From Paralithodes platypus (lineage: Eukaryota > Arthropoda > Malacostraca > Decapoda > Lithodidae), in the NCBI GenBank assembly GCA_032716605.1, contig CM064580.1, forward strand, positions 34,234,381-34,298,380: a stretch of 64,000 nt of DNA. The letters are read 5' to 3'. Made by a program: the position numbers and the translations under genes. How positions within the stretch are numbered: position 1 is the first letter of the stretch; each line of letters opens with the position of its first letter. The notes under the pieces were generated by a model that made no database searches, was not told where the DNA came from, and was given only the letters and a program-made list of their open reading frames with translations. Of the stretch, positions 47,820 through 60,184 are shown in pieces.

Positions 47820-48085
47820 TCTTTGTGCTTGCTGGTGTATTGGTGAGCATCTTGGAGTCCCTCCCAGTCCTTCCTTGTGCTTGCTGGTGTATTGGTGAGC
47901 ATCTTGGAGTCCCTCCCAGTCCTTCCTTGTGCTTGCTGGTGTATTGGTGAGCATCTTGGAGTCCCTCCCAGTCCTTCCTTGTGCTTGCTGGTGTATTGGT
48001 GAGCATCTTGGAGTCCCTCCCAGTCCTTCCTTGTGCTTGCTGGTGTATTGGTGAGCATCTTGGAGTCCCTCCCAGTCCTTTTCAC
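47820..48085. repeat. 52-bp minisatellite, 5 units
   Basis: The unit starts gtgcttgctggtgtattggt and ends cctcccagtccttcctt. Internal units look identical, so it is young. Confidence 0.95.
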
Positions 48086-48811
48086 TACCCTGAAACATGT
48101 TGCCATTTCCTACGAACAATGGAATGGAGAGTTGTTTGCCCTATAGGTTCCATGTTTAGCAGCCACAGCCTGGTTGACACAAGACCTTGACCTGGGTGAT
48201 TGTCCTGTTGGAAACTTTTAGAGATCTAGTGCATTATAACATAAGCACTCTCCCTTTTAGACACCACTCAGCTACGACCTTTAGAGTTTCAGCCAAAAAC
48301 CACTTACACAAACTTTTGGTGATGAATGTATAAACCCAACAGGATATTTGGTGAATCCCCCTCCCGCTCACCAGAATAGTGAAACTTCCCAAGTCTTACT
48401 GTTCAACATTTAAGCTCGATGTTCACGCAATACGTGAAGAGGAATCCAGAGAGAGTCGAAACTTCTCATGTTATCGTTTTTCCGTCACCTGGATATAAGT
48501 TCTCCTTTTCGATGTTCATGGTATTCAATGTACTATTAAATTACATTAGCTGAAAGTTAGAGTATCTTGGGATGAGCTAGATCAAGTTGAGGTTATTGCA
48601 ACTACTATTAATGAGTGTTGTGTAGGTCAAGAAATAATGATGGTAGTTGTTAGAATGAATGTGTTTACTATACCCCAACACTTGACTCTTTGATGTTATA
48701 TTGGCTGATGATGATGAGTGTAGCTGAAGAGGCAAGATGATGGGGCAGAGGTGGCGGATGATAATGATGATTTATGAAAGTTTTTTTGTTTATGGTAGAT
48801 CTAATGTTTGG
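48086..48811. other. No recognised feature
   Basis: No gene or repeat family recognised. Confidence 0.45.
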
Positions 48812-48812
48812 T

Positions 48813-48813
<1 letters not shown>

Positions 48814-48906
<93 letters not shown>
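48814..48906. repeat. (TC)n microsatellite
   Basis: About 93 bp of pure TC that directly abuts the retrotransposon to its right. Confidence 0.97.
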
Positions 48907-48911
<5 letters not shown>

Positions 48912-48915
48912 CCTC

Positions 48916-50664
48916 AACGATAAGCAAAGTGGTAGAAACTGTCTATTTGAAAACACAAATGAAAAAGCTGAAGAGTTTAACAAGTTCTTTGCAAATGTTG
49001 GAAAAAAAACATTCGATGATACGCAATACGCAAGATATGGCAACACCGCTCCCCAACCTCATATACCCACACCTCTTCCTCACCTCACTCAAACTAATAC
49101 CACATTATTTCGTCCTGAGCCAGTCGACCCCAATACTATTATTCTAACCATCAAACATCTTCACCAAACTAATTCGTTCGGTTCTGATAATATAGCGCTC
49201 AAATTCATAAAGACTCTCTTAACGTAATAATATATTATCGTAGTCATTATTAAATTATTAATACATCCATAGTCACAGGTAAATTTCCTTCATCCTGTAA
49301 ACATGCACTAGTTACTCCATTGTACAAAACTGGAGACCCTAATAATACTAGTAATTATCGCCCAATTTCTCTTCTCCCAATTTTTTCTAAAATCATCGAG
49401 AAGATCGTTGCTAACCAACTCGTTAATTTCTTAGAAAACAATAACATTATATCAAACTCACAACATGGCTTCAGACCCAAACTCTCTACTGAAACAGCAC
49501 TCACAGTTATCACAGACAAGATTTATGACAACATGGACAACAAACACATATCCCTCTTAACCCTCTGTGACTTGTCTAAGGCGTTTGATAGTGTAAACCA
49601 TAATATTCTTATTAAAAAACTCCTACAAAATAACATTGACTCTTTCTGGTTCGAGGATTACCTCTGTGAAAGAACACAGTCCGTCCGCATAAATAATACT
49701 ATTTCCTCCATAGCAAAAACCCCTTACGGAGTCCCTCAAGGGTCTATTTTAGGACCAATTATCTTCATTATTTTTGTCAATGATATACTAAAATACATAA
49801 AAAATTGCCTACTAGCACAATATGCTGACGACACACAGTTCCTTCACAGTGGTCAATTAAACGAATTAAATAATCTAATCGCTATATGTGAAGAAACTCT
49901 ACGGATTGCAAATGCTTACTTCCAAGAAAATGGTCTATTGCTGAACACCAAAAAGACTCGGTGTATCTTCATAGGAACACGTCAAATCATATCAAAAATA
50001 CCAAGCAACACCACCATTCAATTCGGTGATACCAAAATCCAACCATCCATCCACGTAAAAAACCTTGGTGTTCATTTGGATCAGTATATGACCTTCAACA
50101 AACATATAAGCCAAACAACAACAACAGTAATGGGGGCCATATCCATATTATACATAAATAGAACAAAACATTATTTTGATAAATCAACTCGAATCGCAGT
50201 TGTACAATCACTAGTATTAAGCATTCTGAACTACTGTAATATGATTTGGGGGACGACTAATGCATCACTAATCACGAAGGTTCAAAGGTTGCAAAACTTC
50301 GCGGCAGGAGTCGCAGATGGTAAAGCTAGGAAGTATGATCACGTTACACCCATTTTCAAAGAATTACAATGGCTAAGCATAAAGAAACAAATTACTTTTA
50401 ATTCAGTACCCTTTTTTTTTTTAAAGTCACCCACCACTACCCAGATCACTTCCTACCTCTCCCAACTGTTATCAATATTACCGATAGTAATACAAGACAA
50501 CGACACAATCTTTATGTCCCCAGAACCAAGACTGACTCGGGAGCCAGAGCTATGTCTGTAACAGGTCCTAAGTTATGGAATCAACTACCATCGGATATCA
50601 AAGAGGCAAATACCGTACATGCATTTAAATCAAAGTTGAAAAAGAACTTATTAAATAATACATA
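48916..50664 (+). pseudogene. Non-LTR reverse transcriptase, frameshifted
   Basis: Main open segment 49,320-50,561: NYRPISLLPIF (12-22), DLSKAFDSVNH (83-93), GVPQGSILGP (137-146), QYADDTQFL (167-175, catalytic pair intact) and LNYCNMIWGTT. The N-terminal segment (48,916-49,227) is separated by stops and a shift between 49,227 and 49,320, where the encoded GKFPSSCKHALVTPLYKTG continues the family. Near 50,480 a shift moves the last part (NLYVPRTKTDSGARAMSVT, then GPKLWNQLPSDIKEANT) into another frame, ending near 50,664. At least two breaks, so it is inactive. Confidence 0.8.
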
Positions 50665-50994
50665 ATCTAAATATCGGGCCTCATTGTTCTCTATGGTAAT
50701 ATGATGTCCTATATATTCTTATTCATATTTTTATGACTGTATATATGTGGGTATTTCAATATAGATACATATAAACTATGTACAGTCAAACAAATATGAA
50801 TGTGTGTGTAAAAGTATGTAAGTCCACGCATATATATATACTGTATATGTATGTATTGCGTGTATATATGCATCTGAATGTGTATGTACAATCTAAGTTT
50901 ATACCTTATACCTAAGTTTATACCTAAGTTAATACTTAATGTACACTTTGTAATTGTAATTATGAGCAGAATAACCACTTTTAAGTGGAAATAA
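48916..50994 (+). mobile_element. Third non-LTR retrotransposon family (CR1/Jockey-group), 5'-truncated
   Basis: The coding part starts right after the TC tract with FNKFFANVGKKTF and NSFGSDNIALKFIK. It holds a full polymerase core and ends with a 3' UTR and an A-rich/ATT end near 50,994 (taagtggaaataaaaaaaat). The endonuclease is absent. It is a different family from the CR1-like and J elements. Clade within the CR1/Jockey group is not settled. Confidence 0.82.
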
Positions 50995-51013
50995 AAAAAA
51001 TATTATTATTATT

Positions 51014-51080
<67 letters not shown>
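51014..51080. repeat. (TC)n-(TA)n compound microsatellite
   Basis: TC tract followed by a TA tract, just downstream of the retrotransposon's 3' end and an ATT run. Confidence 0.93.
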
Positions 51081-51082
<2 letters not shown>

Positions 51083-51513
51083 CAACAAACATAAACAACT
51101 TACTACATACCACTGTCATTACTACTACTATCTTCATTAACACTTCTTGTATGTTGTCTCTGTCCTAACGTTGAGGCAGATCCAACTAACCATTATCATC
51201 TTTATTTCTAGTAGTAAAAAACATTTTAACAATAGACTTGGAGATCCACAATTCATCCTTCACCACGCAGAAGTATAACGTGCCCTCCCTCAACCTATTA
51301 TATCAATCTGCCGCACTACATAACATACTAACAATATAATTACTAACAAGCCTATATCCATTGTACGAGACAAAACTATGACAACAATCCAACACCAACC
51401 AGAAGTATTCATATTCTTCGAGCCATCACTAGTTTAGAAGAAAAAAAAATAGAATGCAAACAATCCCTCATCTCTCCATCATATTAAAGAAAAAATCTTC
51501 CTCAAATTCCCCC
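51081..51513. other. No recognised feature
   Basis: No gene or repeat family recognised. Confidence 0.45.
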
Positions 51514-51888
51514 TTAAGGGGAGATGTGCCGGTTTTATTGGCTCATTTACTGTATGTATCTTATTATTTTTTTAGTTTCCTCCCTAGACCTCCATCAAGC
51601 TTAGAAAAACACCCCCTAGACCCCCTCTCAAGATAAATGTGTACATTTTTCGGTAGAAAAATGTCCCGGCCGAAGGCCGATTCCTCTTAAAATTTCAGGC
51701 TCGCTCTCTCTCGCCAGGAAAAAATCGACACCTAAATGCCACGAAAGGTCTTAAAATTGACAACGAAATGGGGCGAAAGGTGTTAAAATCGCCAAACTAA
51801 TGGACCGAACGTCTCATAATCTCAAACCAAATGGGACTTAACACGAGGGAGAAAGTGGACCCGAAAAGCGGCCCAACTCCCCCCTTAA
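51514..51888 (+). mobile_element. MITE family B, full copy
   Basis: TTAA at both ends (51514-51517, 51885-51888), 375 bp. Ends ggggagatgtgccggtttta and gcggcccaactccccc. The centre has acatttttcggtagaaaaat and cggccgaaggccgattcc. Confidence 0.88.
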
Positions 51889-52028
51889 GCCCAATGATCC
51901 CCTTACCGGCACACATGCTAGCCATCGACACCGTTCCTTATACCGCAGGATTCCGTACTTGGCCGACCGTCGTGATGATGATACAATATAAAGGGGAAGG
52001 GGAAGTAGTACGTTGCCTATCCCATTTC

Positions 52029-52405
52029 TTAAGGGGAGGCAGACCGTTTTGCTGGACCCCCTTCTCCCTATTGTTTAGCCCCACTAGTTTTGAGATTATA
52101 AGACGATCGGCCCATTAGTTTGGCGATTTTAACATATTTTGCCCCATTTCGTTGTCAATTTTAAGAACTTTCGTGCCATTTAGGTGTCGATTATTTCCTG
52201 GCGAGCGATAGCGAGCCTGCAATTTTAAGAGGAACCGGCCTTCGGCCGGGACATTTTTCTACCGAAAAATGTACACATAAATCTTGAAGGGGGGGTCCAG
52301 GGGGTGTTTTTTCTAAGCTTGATGGAGGTCTAGGGAGGAAACTAAAAAATAATATATATGAATAAATTAATTAATAGACCAAACAAACGGCCAGCCTCCC
52401 CTTAA
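52029..52405 (-). mobile_element. MITE family B, full copy
   Basis: TTAA at 52029-52032 and 52402-52405. Opposite orientation to the copy at 51,514 with 140 bp between, so the two could form a large hairpin. Ends ggggaggcagaccgttttgc and cggccagcctcccc. Confidence 0.9.
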
Positions 52406-53011
52406 CTGTGGGTGCTCCCATTTAACTGTTTTGCTTTGTCTTCACTCGTAAGATAATCAAGTTAATGCGTTTCCCTCTGATTCTTTAGCGATTGTTCATT
52501 AAAGTTGTAGCTGAACTTTTGAATTCGGCTGTACAGTTGTGCACATAAGTTATCTCCCTCACCGCGAGTTTATGTATGGAAGCCAAATATTTATAAATTA
52601 ATCAAAGTATTTTTGTTATACAACAGTTTTAACATATGGTTAATTAGCTAATTCATAGCAAACTGTTATATATTGTTTTACTTAAGCTTTGTTTCCACAT
52701 AGCGATTTTGATTAGTTGTTTTGTCGTTTTACAGTGTTCGTATTAGTTTGGGTTTGTTTATTTTGCAAGTTTTACATTATAATATTACGTCGATCATACT
52801 ATTTGTACTTCCATACATAAAATAATTGAGCTGGAGAGAACTTTTCTTGTCGACTGTACGTTTGGCAACACATCCCCGCCTGCCTGCGAAGTTGCCAACT
52901 GTCGCAGCGGAAACCCCCGAGTAAAATTGCCATTCATCCTGGTATCTACCTCGCAATCTGCCTTTCCCGTATATCTGGAGCTGCATAAATCATGTATCTG
53001 CATTCCATCTA
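52406..53011. other. No recognised feature
   Basis: AT-rich, then a slightly GC-richer stretch (52,830-52,990) with short open frames I do not recognise. Confidence 0.45.
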
Positions 53012-54184
53012 GACGCTTCTCTGGCGCTCTCTACATACTAAGGCCTGCTAGTGACGTTAGTACTAGAGCTTCTCTGGCGCTCTCTACATACTAAGGCCTG
53101 CTAGTGACGTTAGTACTAGAGCTTCTCTGGCGCTCTCTACATACTAAGGCCTGCTAGTGACGTTAGTACTAGAGCTTCTCTGGCGCTCTCTACATACTAA
53201 GGCCTGCTAGTGACGTTAGTACTAGAGCTTCTCTGGCGCTCTCTACATACTAAGGCCTGCTAGTGACGTTAGTACTAGAGCTTCTCTGGCGCTCTCTACA
53301 TACTAAGGCCTGCTAGTGACGTTAGTACTAGAGCTTCTCTGGCGCTCTCTACATACTAAGGCCTGCTAGTGACGTTAGTACTAGAGCTTCTCTGGCGCTC
53401 TCTACATACTAAGGCCTGCTAGTGACGTTAGTACTAGAGCTTCTCTGGCGCGCTCTACATACTAAGGCCTGCTAGTGACGTTAGTACTAGAGCTTCTCTG
53501 GCGCTCTCTACATACTAAGGCCTGCTAGTGACGTTAGTACTAGAGCTTCTCTGGCGCTCTACATACTAAGGCCTGCTAGTGACGTTAGTACTAGAGCTTC
53601 TCTGGCGCTCTCTACATACTAAGGCCTGCTAGTGACGTTAGTACTAGAGCTTCTCTGGTGCTCTCTACATACTAAGGCCTGCTAGTGACGTTAGTACTAG
53701 AGCTTCTCTGGCGCTCTCTACATACTAAGGCCTGCTAGTGACGTTAGTACTAGAGCTTCTCTGGCGCTCTCTACATACTAAGGCCTGCTAGTGACGTTAG
53801 TACTAGAGCTTCTCTGGTGCTCTCTACATACTAAGGCCTGCTAGTGACGTTAGTACTAGAGCTTCTCAGGCGCTCTCTACATACTAAGGCCTGCTAGTGA
53901 CATTAGTACTAGAGCTTCTCTGGCGCTCTCTACATACTAAGGCCTGCTAGTGACGTTAGTACTAGAGCTTCTCTGGCGCTCTCTACATACTAAGGCCTGC
54001 TAGTGACGTTAGTACTAGAGCTTCTCTGGCGCTCTCTACATACTAAGGCCTGCTAGTGACGTTAGTACTAGAGCTTCTCTGGCGCTCTCTACATACTAAG
54101 GCCTGCTAGTGATGTTAGTACTAGAGCTTCTCTGGCGCTCTTTACATACTAAGGCCTGCTAGTGACGTTAGTACTAGAGCTTCT
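53012..54184. repeat. 53-bp minisatellite, about 22 units
   Basis: The unit starts gcttctctggcgctctctac and ends ctagtgacgttagtactaga. It includes tgacgtta and the inverted pair ctagt/actag. Most units are identical; rare variants are ggtgctc, ctcaggcg, gacatta and gatgtta. Two units lack or alter bases of ctctcta (near 53,451 and 53,552). Confidence 0.96.
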
Positions 54185-54481
54185 TGGGAAAGTATTCAGA
54201 TGGTTAATGCGCTTGGTAGGGGATTTATAAGATATTTGGGCCCATAAACTTAACAATTTCAGTAGGATAACATTTTTACTTATTTGATTATAGCTACTAC
54301 AATACGGTTTATTCGGCTTACGAAGAACTTGTGATATATATATATATAAAATGTGATTAGAACTAATGTTTAATCATAATATATGTACATGTGATGCCTT
54401 TCTTCCTGATGCAGCTTTAGGATGTATGTCTAGCAATCAAAGATATATATAAGAGAACTCTATTTACTCTTTTACTATCAC

Positions 54482-54569
54482 AGACCCTTCTTAATTAGAG
54501 TGAAATACTTTAATGACAGCTAGAATAAAGCTGACATAATTATATGATCACCCGAACTGAAAGGGTAAA
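54482..54569. mobile_element. MITE family D remnant
   Basis: Left end cagacccttcttaatt; right end cacccgaactgaaagggtaa. About 88 bp, interior mostly lost. Weak assignment. The flanking stretch 54,185-54,481 holds nothing recognised. Confidence 0.35.
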
Positions 54570-55592
54570 ATAATGTTCCTTCTAGTTGCTGCGTGCTTCC
54601 GATCACAATTGGTATTACTTTCATTTTTCATTTAGCTTCATTAAATTCTTGTCAGTCACATTAAAACAAACATTAAGTTTAATTTGTTGTTATAATATAT
54701 CATGGGATATATTTAGTTAAAATACAGGAAGCGTGTTATATATTTAGCTCCCCGTGTTATTCTAAAAGAGGCAATGATTAATGTGATGTATGCCACAGGT
54801 TAACGATTGTAACGTGACGTAGACCCACCTCTCACACTCACTCTCTCTCTCTCTCTCTCTCTCTCGCTCTCTCTCATCTCTGGCTCTTTTATCTTTCACT
54901 GGCTACCCGTCACTCTTTGCCTGCGTCATTCATCACACTCACTTGTAGCATTCTTCACTCTATACTCACTCTTGCGCCACACACACATACACGCACAGTC
55001 TTTCATATCCAACTCTCCCTCTAGACATATGATTAACTAGCAGGTTATCCCCATCCCGATTACTTCTCGAGCCAGCTATTAAACTCAATAATAGTAAACG
55101 CTACGGAGTTTAACCATTATTTAGCGGGCGGGAGGGTATATTTGACCGTACCGCCCAGCGGGGGGTTTTACCATAAATGGGGTTGTTTTCGTGCTCTTTT
55201 TCATGCATAAACAAGACCCAGAGCGTAATACAAGTATGTATCCCTGAAAGGGCGTAAATTGAGCTTTCCAATGACATCCGAACCATCCTTCTACGATCAC
55301 TGGTTGTCTTGCAACGATCGTGCAACCGAAGGGCAAAAACGGTAAAATACGGCAATTTCTTTATATAATTACGTATGTAGCGAGGGAGAGAGGGTGGATG
55401 TAAGTGGAGTAAAGCTCAGTAGGTCCACGGCGGCCGTGGCGAGCGGTCAGGAGGTAATCTATGCTCCTCCCACCGCTCCGCTCTCTCTCAGAGCACATTA
55501 TGTGCTCAAAATTGCACTCGACATATGTCGTGACCCGCCACATAGTCCATATTTATTTCACTCGACATATGCCGGGCACCGCCAGTTAAGGG
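54570..55592. other. Mostly unrecognised; TC tract and GC-richer block
   Basis: Contains an interrupted TC tract (54,839-54,877) and a GC-richer block (55,120-55,580). That block has a C-rich right part with the word cactcgacatatg twice (55,516 and 55,560). Short open frames on both strands are not recognised. Confidence 0.4.
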
Positions 55593-55977
55593 TTAAGGGA
55601 GGTGACCTGCTTTTTGTTATTTCTGTCCTTTTCTCTCTTTCTCTGGCTTGTATCTATTCGGCCCCATTCAGCCAACTATTTTAAGACGTTTAGCCCCATC
55701 TAGGTGTCGATTTAATTCTTCCTGGCGAGCGATAGCGAGCCAGCATTATATGAAGAAATCAGGTTTCGCCGGAGACATTTTTCTATCGAAAAATGTACAA
55801 ATTCAGCCTGCTGTCTAACAAAAATAAAAAATATGCTGGCTCACTACCACTCTCCAGTAAGAAATTGACACCTGGATGGGGATAAACGTCTTAAAACAGT
55901 AGGCTGAATGGGGCCAAATGGATACAAGCCAGAGAAAGATAGAAAAGGACAGAACAAAAACAGGTCACCCCCCTTAA
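55593..55977. mobile_element. MITE family A, copy 3
   Basis: TTAA at 55593-55596 and 55974-55977. Arms nearly identical to the 9128-9507 copy, including the right arm agagaaagatagaaaaggac. These two are thus the youngest A copies. Confidence 0.88.
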
Positions 55978-56455
55978 ACAACAGCTGATACATGTGTGAT
56001 TAAATATTTGTCAAGCTATTCGGGGGGCCCTTGATTACCCACGCCAAGTCTCATCTCCGTACTCCCAAGTGAGCTATAGCAATGTCTGGAAATATTACGC
56101 TCGATGGCATGCAGTTGGCGTGTTGTTTTCCTTGCTTCCTAAACCTGCAGAGCCGCACCGAATCACCACTCCAGCCTCATTTATTTTCCACACGCCACCT
56201 AGTATTCTCAATAGGTACTGTTCTTCACTGCACTAGTTTGCATTTGGAAATACTCATGCAATATCAATGTAATGGAAACAGCATGCATGTTTGTTACGAT
56301 ATGTTGGTGTGCTTTGAGGTGAGCTACTGAAACTGAACATTGCACAGCTTTTATCCTGATAATATTTCCCCTTGATACTTTGGGATGTTAACCGCCGATA
56401 ATTTATGGCTACTGGTTCAGTAGAAAGACCACTCGGACACACCTACCCTGTGTCA
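55978..56455. other. No recognised feature
   Basis: No confident gene. Short open frames only. Confidence 0.45.
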
Positions 56456-56457
56456 AG

Positions 56458-56475
56458 CACACACACACACTCATA

Positions 56476-56507
<32 letters not shown>

Positions 56508-56508
56508 A

Positions 56509-56582
<74 letters not shown>
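56458..56582. repeat. (CA)n and (TC)n compound microsatellite
   Basis: Short CA run, then TC with an interruption at about 56,503-56,515. Confidence 0.95.
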
Positions 56583-56584
<2 letters not shown>

Positions 56585-56639
56585 GATTAAACACATAAAA
56601 ACGCAATTATTCTTTTCTTCCATATAATTCCTTGTCTTT

Positions 56640-57592
56640 TCATTGCAGTCTCTTCAAACCTCGCGTGATGAGTCCATAGCACACCAATCATATCATCCGA
56701 CAATTATCTCCAACTCTGACAGAAACAATCTCATTGTTTTCAATTATTCCAAAACGTAATTTCTTCATTTCTCAGCACGCACCAATTTTCGACATGACTA
56801 TCCCTTACTCTGCAACAACACACAAATGTAATAATCCCTTCCTCTTCTCACAAGATCTCTTTTTATCATGATCTTTCCTGAAATGATCTAAAACTACTAT
56901 ACTGAATCAGTGTCCCAGAAGTTATGTATACTCAAGCAACTTCTTGTGGGTACTGTTCCTTTATACTGCTTCTTGTGTTGTACAGTAATAGGGTGCGCTC
57001 ATTTGTAGAGTAGTTTGTATGTGTGGGAAGGGTCCACTCGAACAATACTGTTCAAATGGGTAGCGTTAAAAGTGTTTTGTTTCATTAAAGGGGAGGCTGG
57101 CCGTTTGTTTGGTCTATTAATTTATTTATTCATATATTTTTTTAGTTTCCTCTCTAGACCTCCATCAAGCTTAGAAAAAATACCCCCTAGACCCCCTTCA
57201 AGATAAATTTGTAAATTTTTCGGTAGAAAAATGTCCCGTCCGAAGGCCGGTTCCTCTTAAAATTGCAGGTTCGCTATCGCTCGCCAGGAAATAATCGACA
57301 CCTAAATGGCAGGAAAGGTCTTAAAATTGACAACGAAATGGGGCGAAAGGTGTTAAAATCGACAAACTAATGGGTCGATCGTCTTAAAATCTCAAAACTA
57401 GTGGGGCTAAACATTAGGGAGAAGGGGGTCCAGAAAAACGGTCTTCCTCCCCTTAATTCTCATTCTCTTGCTAATTCCAGGCCATTTGATTACATCGTAC
57501 CTTGAATTTGGCTTTCTATCACTCTGTCAATCTGAAGGGGCACTAGCTACAGTCTTGCCTTTTGTCTCCTTCTTTCATATAGAAAGATAATG
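56640..57592 (+). pseudogene. Family J retrotransposon remnant interrupted by a family B MITE
   Basis: The plus strand reads J-family words in shifting frames: FNYSKT and FLHFSARTNFRHDYPLL (56,738-56,800), SVSQKLCILKQLLVGTVPLY (56,910-56,970), VWEGSTRTILFKWVALKVFC up to the MITE at 57,085. After the MITE the frame resumes NSHSLANS and then the J 3' end (57,478-57,592) after a further deletion. The element is dead. It is useful because it dates the MITE as a later insertion and gives its empty site. Confidence 0.75.
57085..57456 (+). mobile_element. MITE family B, full copy, nested in family J
   Basis: TTAA at 57085-57088 and 57453-57456; ends aggggaggctggccgtttgt and cggtcttcctcccc. Removing the element and one TTAA joins the J coding words CFI and NSHSLANS in one frame (reference J copy: RIINSRPLTNS), which supports TTAA as the duplicated target. 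Confidence 0.92.
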
Positions 57593-57907
57593 ATATGTAT
57601 TATTGTACAAGGAAGTCAGCATTAACTGGAGTTTTTTTGGCGGAATAGTCTCTTTGTACAGTAGTTGATGTCTGTATTTTCTCTTTAGTTTGTTCGAACG
57701 TTTTATATATTGGTTTTCTTCATTATTAGTTTCCTCTCTCCATCAATGCATGTCATTATTTTTACCTTCCTTCATTACTTAAGTTTGTCTTTTTGTCACC
57801 TCTCTAGGGAACAACACACTAGCATTTTTTCGGCGTTTTGACTACCCAATATCGGAGTATTATTTGTGATTTTTTTATAAAAAAAAAATCAAGTCAGTGA
57901 AACAGGT
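57593..57907. other. No recognised feature
   Basis: T-rich DNA leading to a tandem array. Confidence 0.45.
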
Positions 57908-58872
57908 ATTTTATCCTTCTCGTATTAACTTAGTATCTGGAGTCTCTGGCTCGGTAGTTTATCCTTCTCGTATTAACTTACTATCTGGAGTCTCTGGCTC
58001 GGTAGTTTATCCTTCTCGTATTAACTTAGTATCTGGAGTCTCTGGCTCGGTAGTTTATCCTTCTCGTATTAACTTACTATCTGGAGTCTCTGGCTCGGTA
58101 GTTTATCCTTCTCGTATTAACTTAGTATCTGGAGTCTCTGGCTCGGTAGTTTATCCTTCTCGTATTAACTTAGTATCTGGAGTCTCTGGCTAGGTAGTTT
58201 ATCCTTCTCGTATTAACTTAGTATCTGGAGTCTCTGGCTCGGTAGTTTATCCTTCTCGTATTAACTTAGTATCTGGAGTCTCTGGCTCGGTAGTTTATCC
58301 TTCTCGTATTAACTTAGTATCTGGAGTCTCTGGCTCGGTAGTTTATCCTTCTCGTATTAACTTAGTATCTGGAGTCTCTGGCTCGGTAGTTTATCCTTCT
58401 CGTATTAACTTAGTATCTGGAGTCTCTGGCTCGGTAGTTTATCCTTCTCGTATTAACTTAGTATCTGGAGTCTCTGGCTCGGTAGTTTATCCTTCTCGTA
58501 TTAACTTAGTATCTGGAGTCTCTGGCTCGGTAGTTTATCCTTCTCGTATTAACTTAGTATCTGGAGTCTCTGGCTCGGTAGTTTATCCTTCTCGTATTAA
58601 CTTAGTATCTGGAGTCTCTGGCTCGGTAGTTTATCCTTCTCGTATTAACTTAGTATCTGGAGTCTCTGGCTAGGTAGTTTATCCTTCTCGTATTAACTTA
58701 GTATCTGGAGTCTCTGGCTCGGTAGTTTATCCTTCTCGTATTAACTTAGTATCTGGAGTCTCTGGCTCGGTAGTTTATCCTTCTCGTATTAACTTAGTAT
58801 CTGGAGTCTCTGGCTCGGTAGTTTATCCTTCTCGTATTAACTTAGTATCTGGAGTCTCTGGCTCGGTAGTTT
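57908..58872. repeat. 48-bp minisatellite, about 20 units
   Basis: The unit starts agtttatccttctcgtatta and ends gagtctctggctcggt. A cttactatc variant occurs in two early units (alternating) and a ggctagg variant at 58,190 and 58,670, exactly 480 bp (10 units) apart. Open frames reflect 48 being divisible by three. Confidence 0.96.
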
Positions 58873-59441
58873 TCTCAGGTGTTAGCAGTCCCCCTGGTAT
58901 CTGAAATGGGTGTTTCCGGGTGGATGGGACTCGATAGCCTTGGCTATGTAGGGGAATAAACCCTAAATAAATTACCAATGGGCGACACGCTAATCGGTGC
59001 CACTTGCAGGTGGCGATGTATATAACAGATAACAGATGTCAGATGGGGAGATTGCCGGCAACAATCGAACAAGGCAATACCCAGGGGAGGCCTATAGGCA
59101 TTTTGATAAGGGGTGGCTTGAACTCCTGTTTCATTTGTCTGGTTTCCCTTACTGTTTCTGTTTGCGTCTCACCTACACAGAGTGATCCAGTTTGCTCTCA
59201 CAAATAATCCCCTCCTGCTATCTACTTCACTACATTAAACAAGCACACCACACTTCTTTCTGTCACAAAAATAAAAACAAAAATCTCGCTCAACTCCTTA
59301 TGTAACCCAAACTACAAATCGAAGAGGCGCCTATCCAATAACAAATAATACTGACTTGATTTAGTATTATTTTGTTGTTGAAAATATATTGGTTCCAGTT
59401 AACGGGACACAAGTGTGCATACTTGTTCTAACTCACAGCAG

Positions 59442-59442
<1 letters not shown>
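58873..59442. other. No recognised feature
   Basis: Mixed composition; no gene recognised. Confidence 0.45.
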
Positions 59443-59481
<39 letters not shown>

Positions 59482-59497
59482 GGGTATATATATATAC
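59443..59497. repeat. (TA)n microsatellite with ACCGGG interruption
   Basis: TA repeats interrupted by taccgggta and followed by actggta. Confidence 0.92.
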
Positions 59498-60172
59498 TGG
59501 TATATTTTGTTTTCCATAAAATTTAGTCTTAAAACTAGCTAGTATTTTATAGAGAACAACATTATTCTACTTAACTGTTTTATTGAATAAAAAGGCACAA
59601 ACAATGCAATGAATGTATTACAAAAATTCGTTCGCATGCCACCCGTCCGTGCTACTCAAATGCTAACCTAACTTAAATAACTCCACCAAATTAATTAACT
59701 ACACAAATGGTCGAGCCCTACTCAGCCAAAACACACTACTGTACTCTAAGCTTACCTGTCACTGAACTGATAATGCTAACCTCATGAACTCCTATGCCAG
59801 ACAAATTCCTTACCTTTATCGTATATTACTAACAACGTCTAGCCCACCAGTATGGCCTATATTACGTACTAACCTTTTCAGGCATGGTCAATTTCAGGAC
59901 GCAAGGCAGCATCCGTTGGCCACAAACACACAATTATAGATACGCTCGGGTTCGAAACCAGCGGGGTAAGGACTGCGTGTCCCTTCACTCGGGCTCTTTA
60001 TGCCCTTGGTGTCTCACCGACAAAATGCCTCAAAACAAAGACCATATTTACTATCCTTGCTCAAAAGTAACTTTCCTGCCAAACAGACCGATGGTCAATT
60101 TTGTCGACGAGACGCCATTGTAAAGGCAGAAAATTAGTCACTGCGCGCCTTTCCCATTGACCACGCCGACAT
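59498..60172. other. No recognised feature
   Basis: No gene recognised. Near 59,947 gggttcgaaaccag looks like a weak B box without the rest of a tRNA. Confidence 0.4.
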
Positions 60173-60184
60173 GCACACACACAC

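Noticed and set aside
47784..48119. Open frames across the 52-bp array
   Set aside because: 52 is not divisible by three, so all three frames give the same peptides in rotation; a repeat artefact.
57897..58193. Open frame with a 16-residue repeat in the 48-bp array
   Set aside because: Same artefact; a stop occurs within the array and there is no signal peptide or flanking coding sequence.
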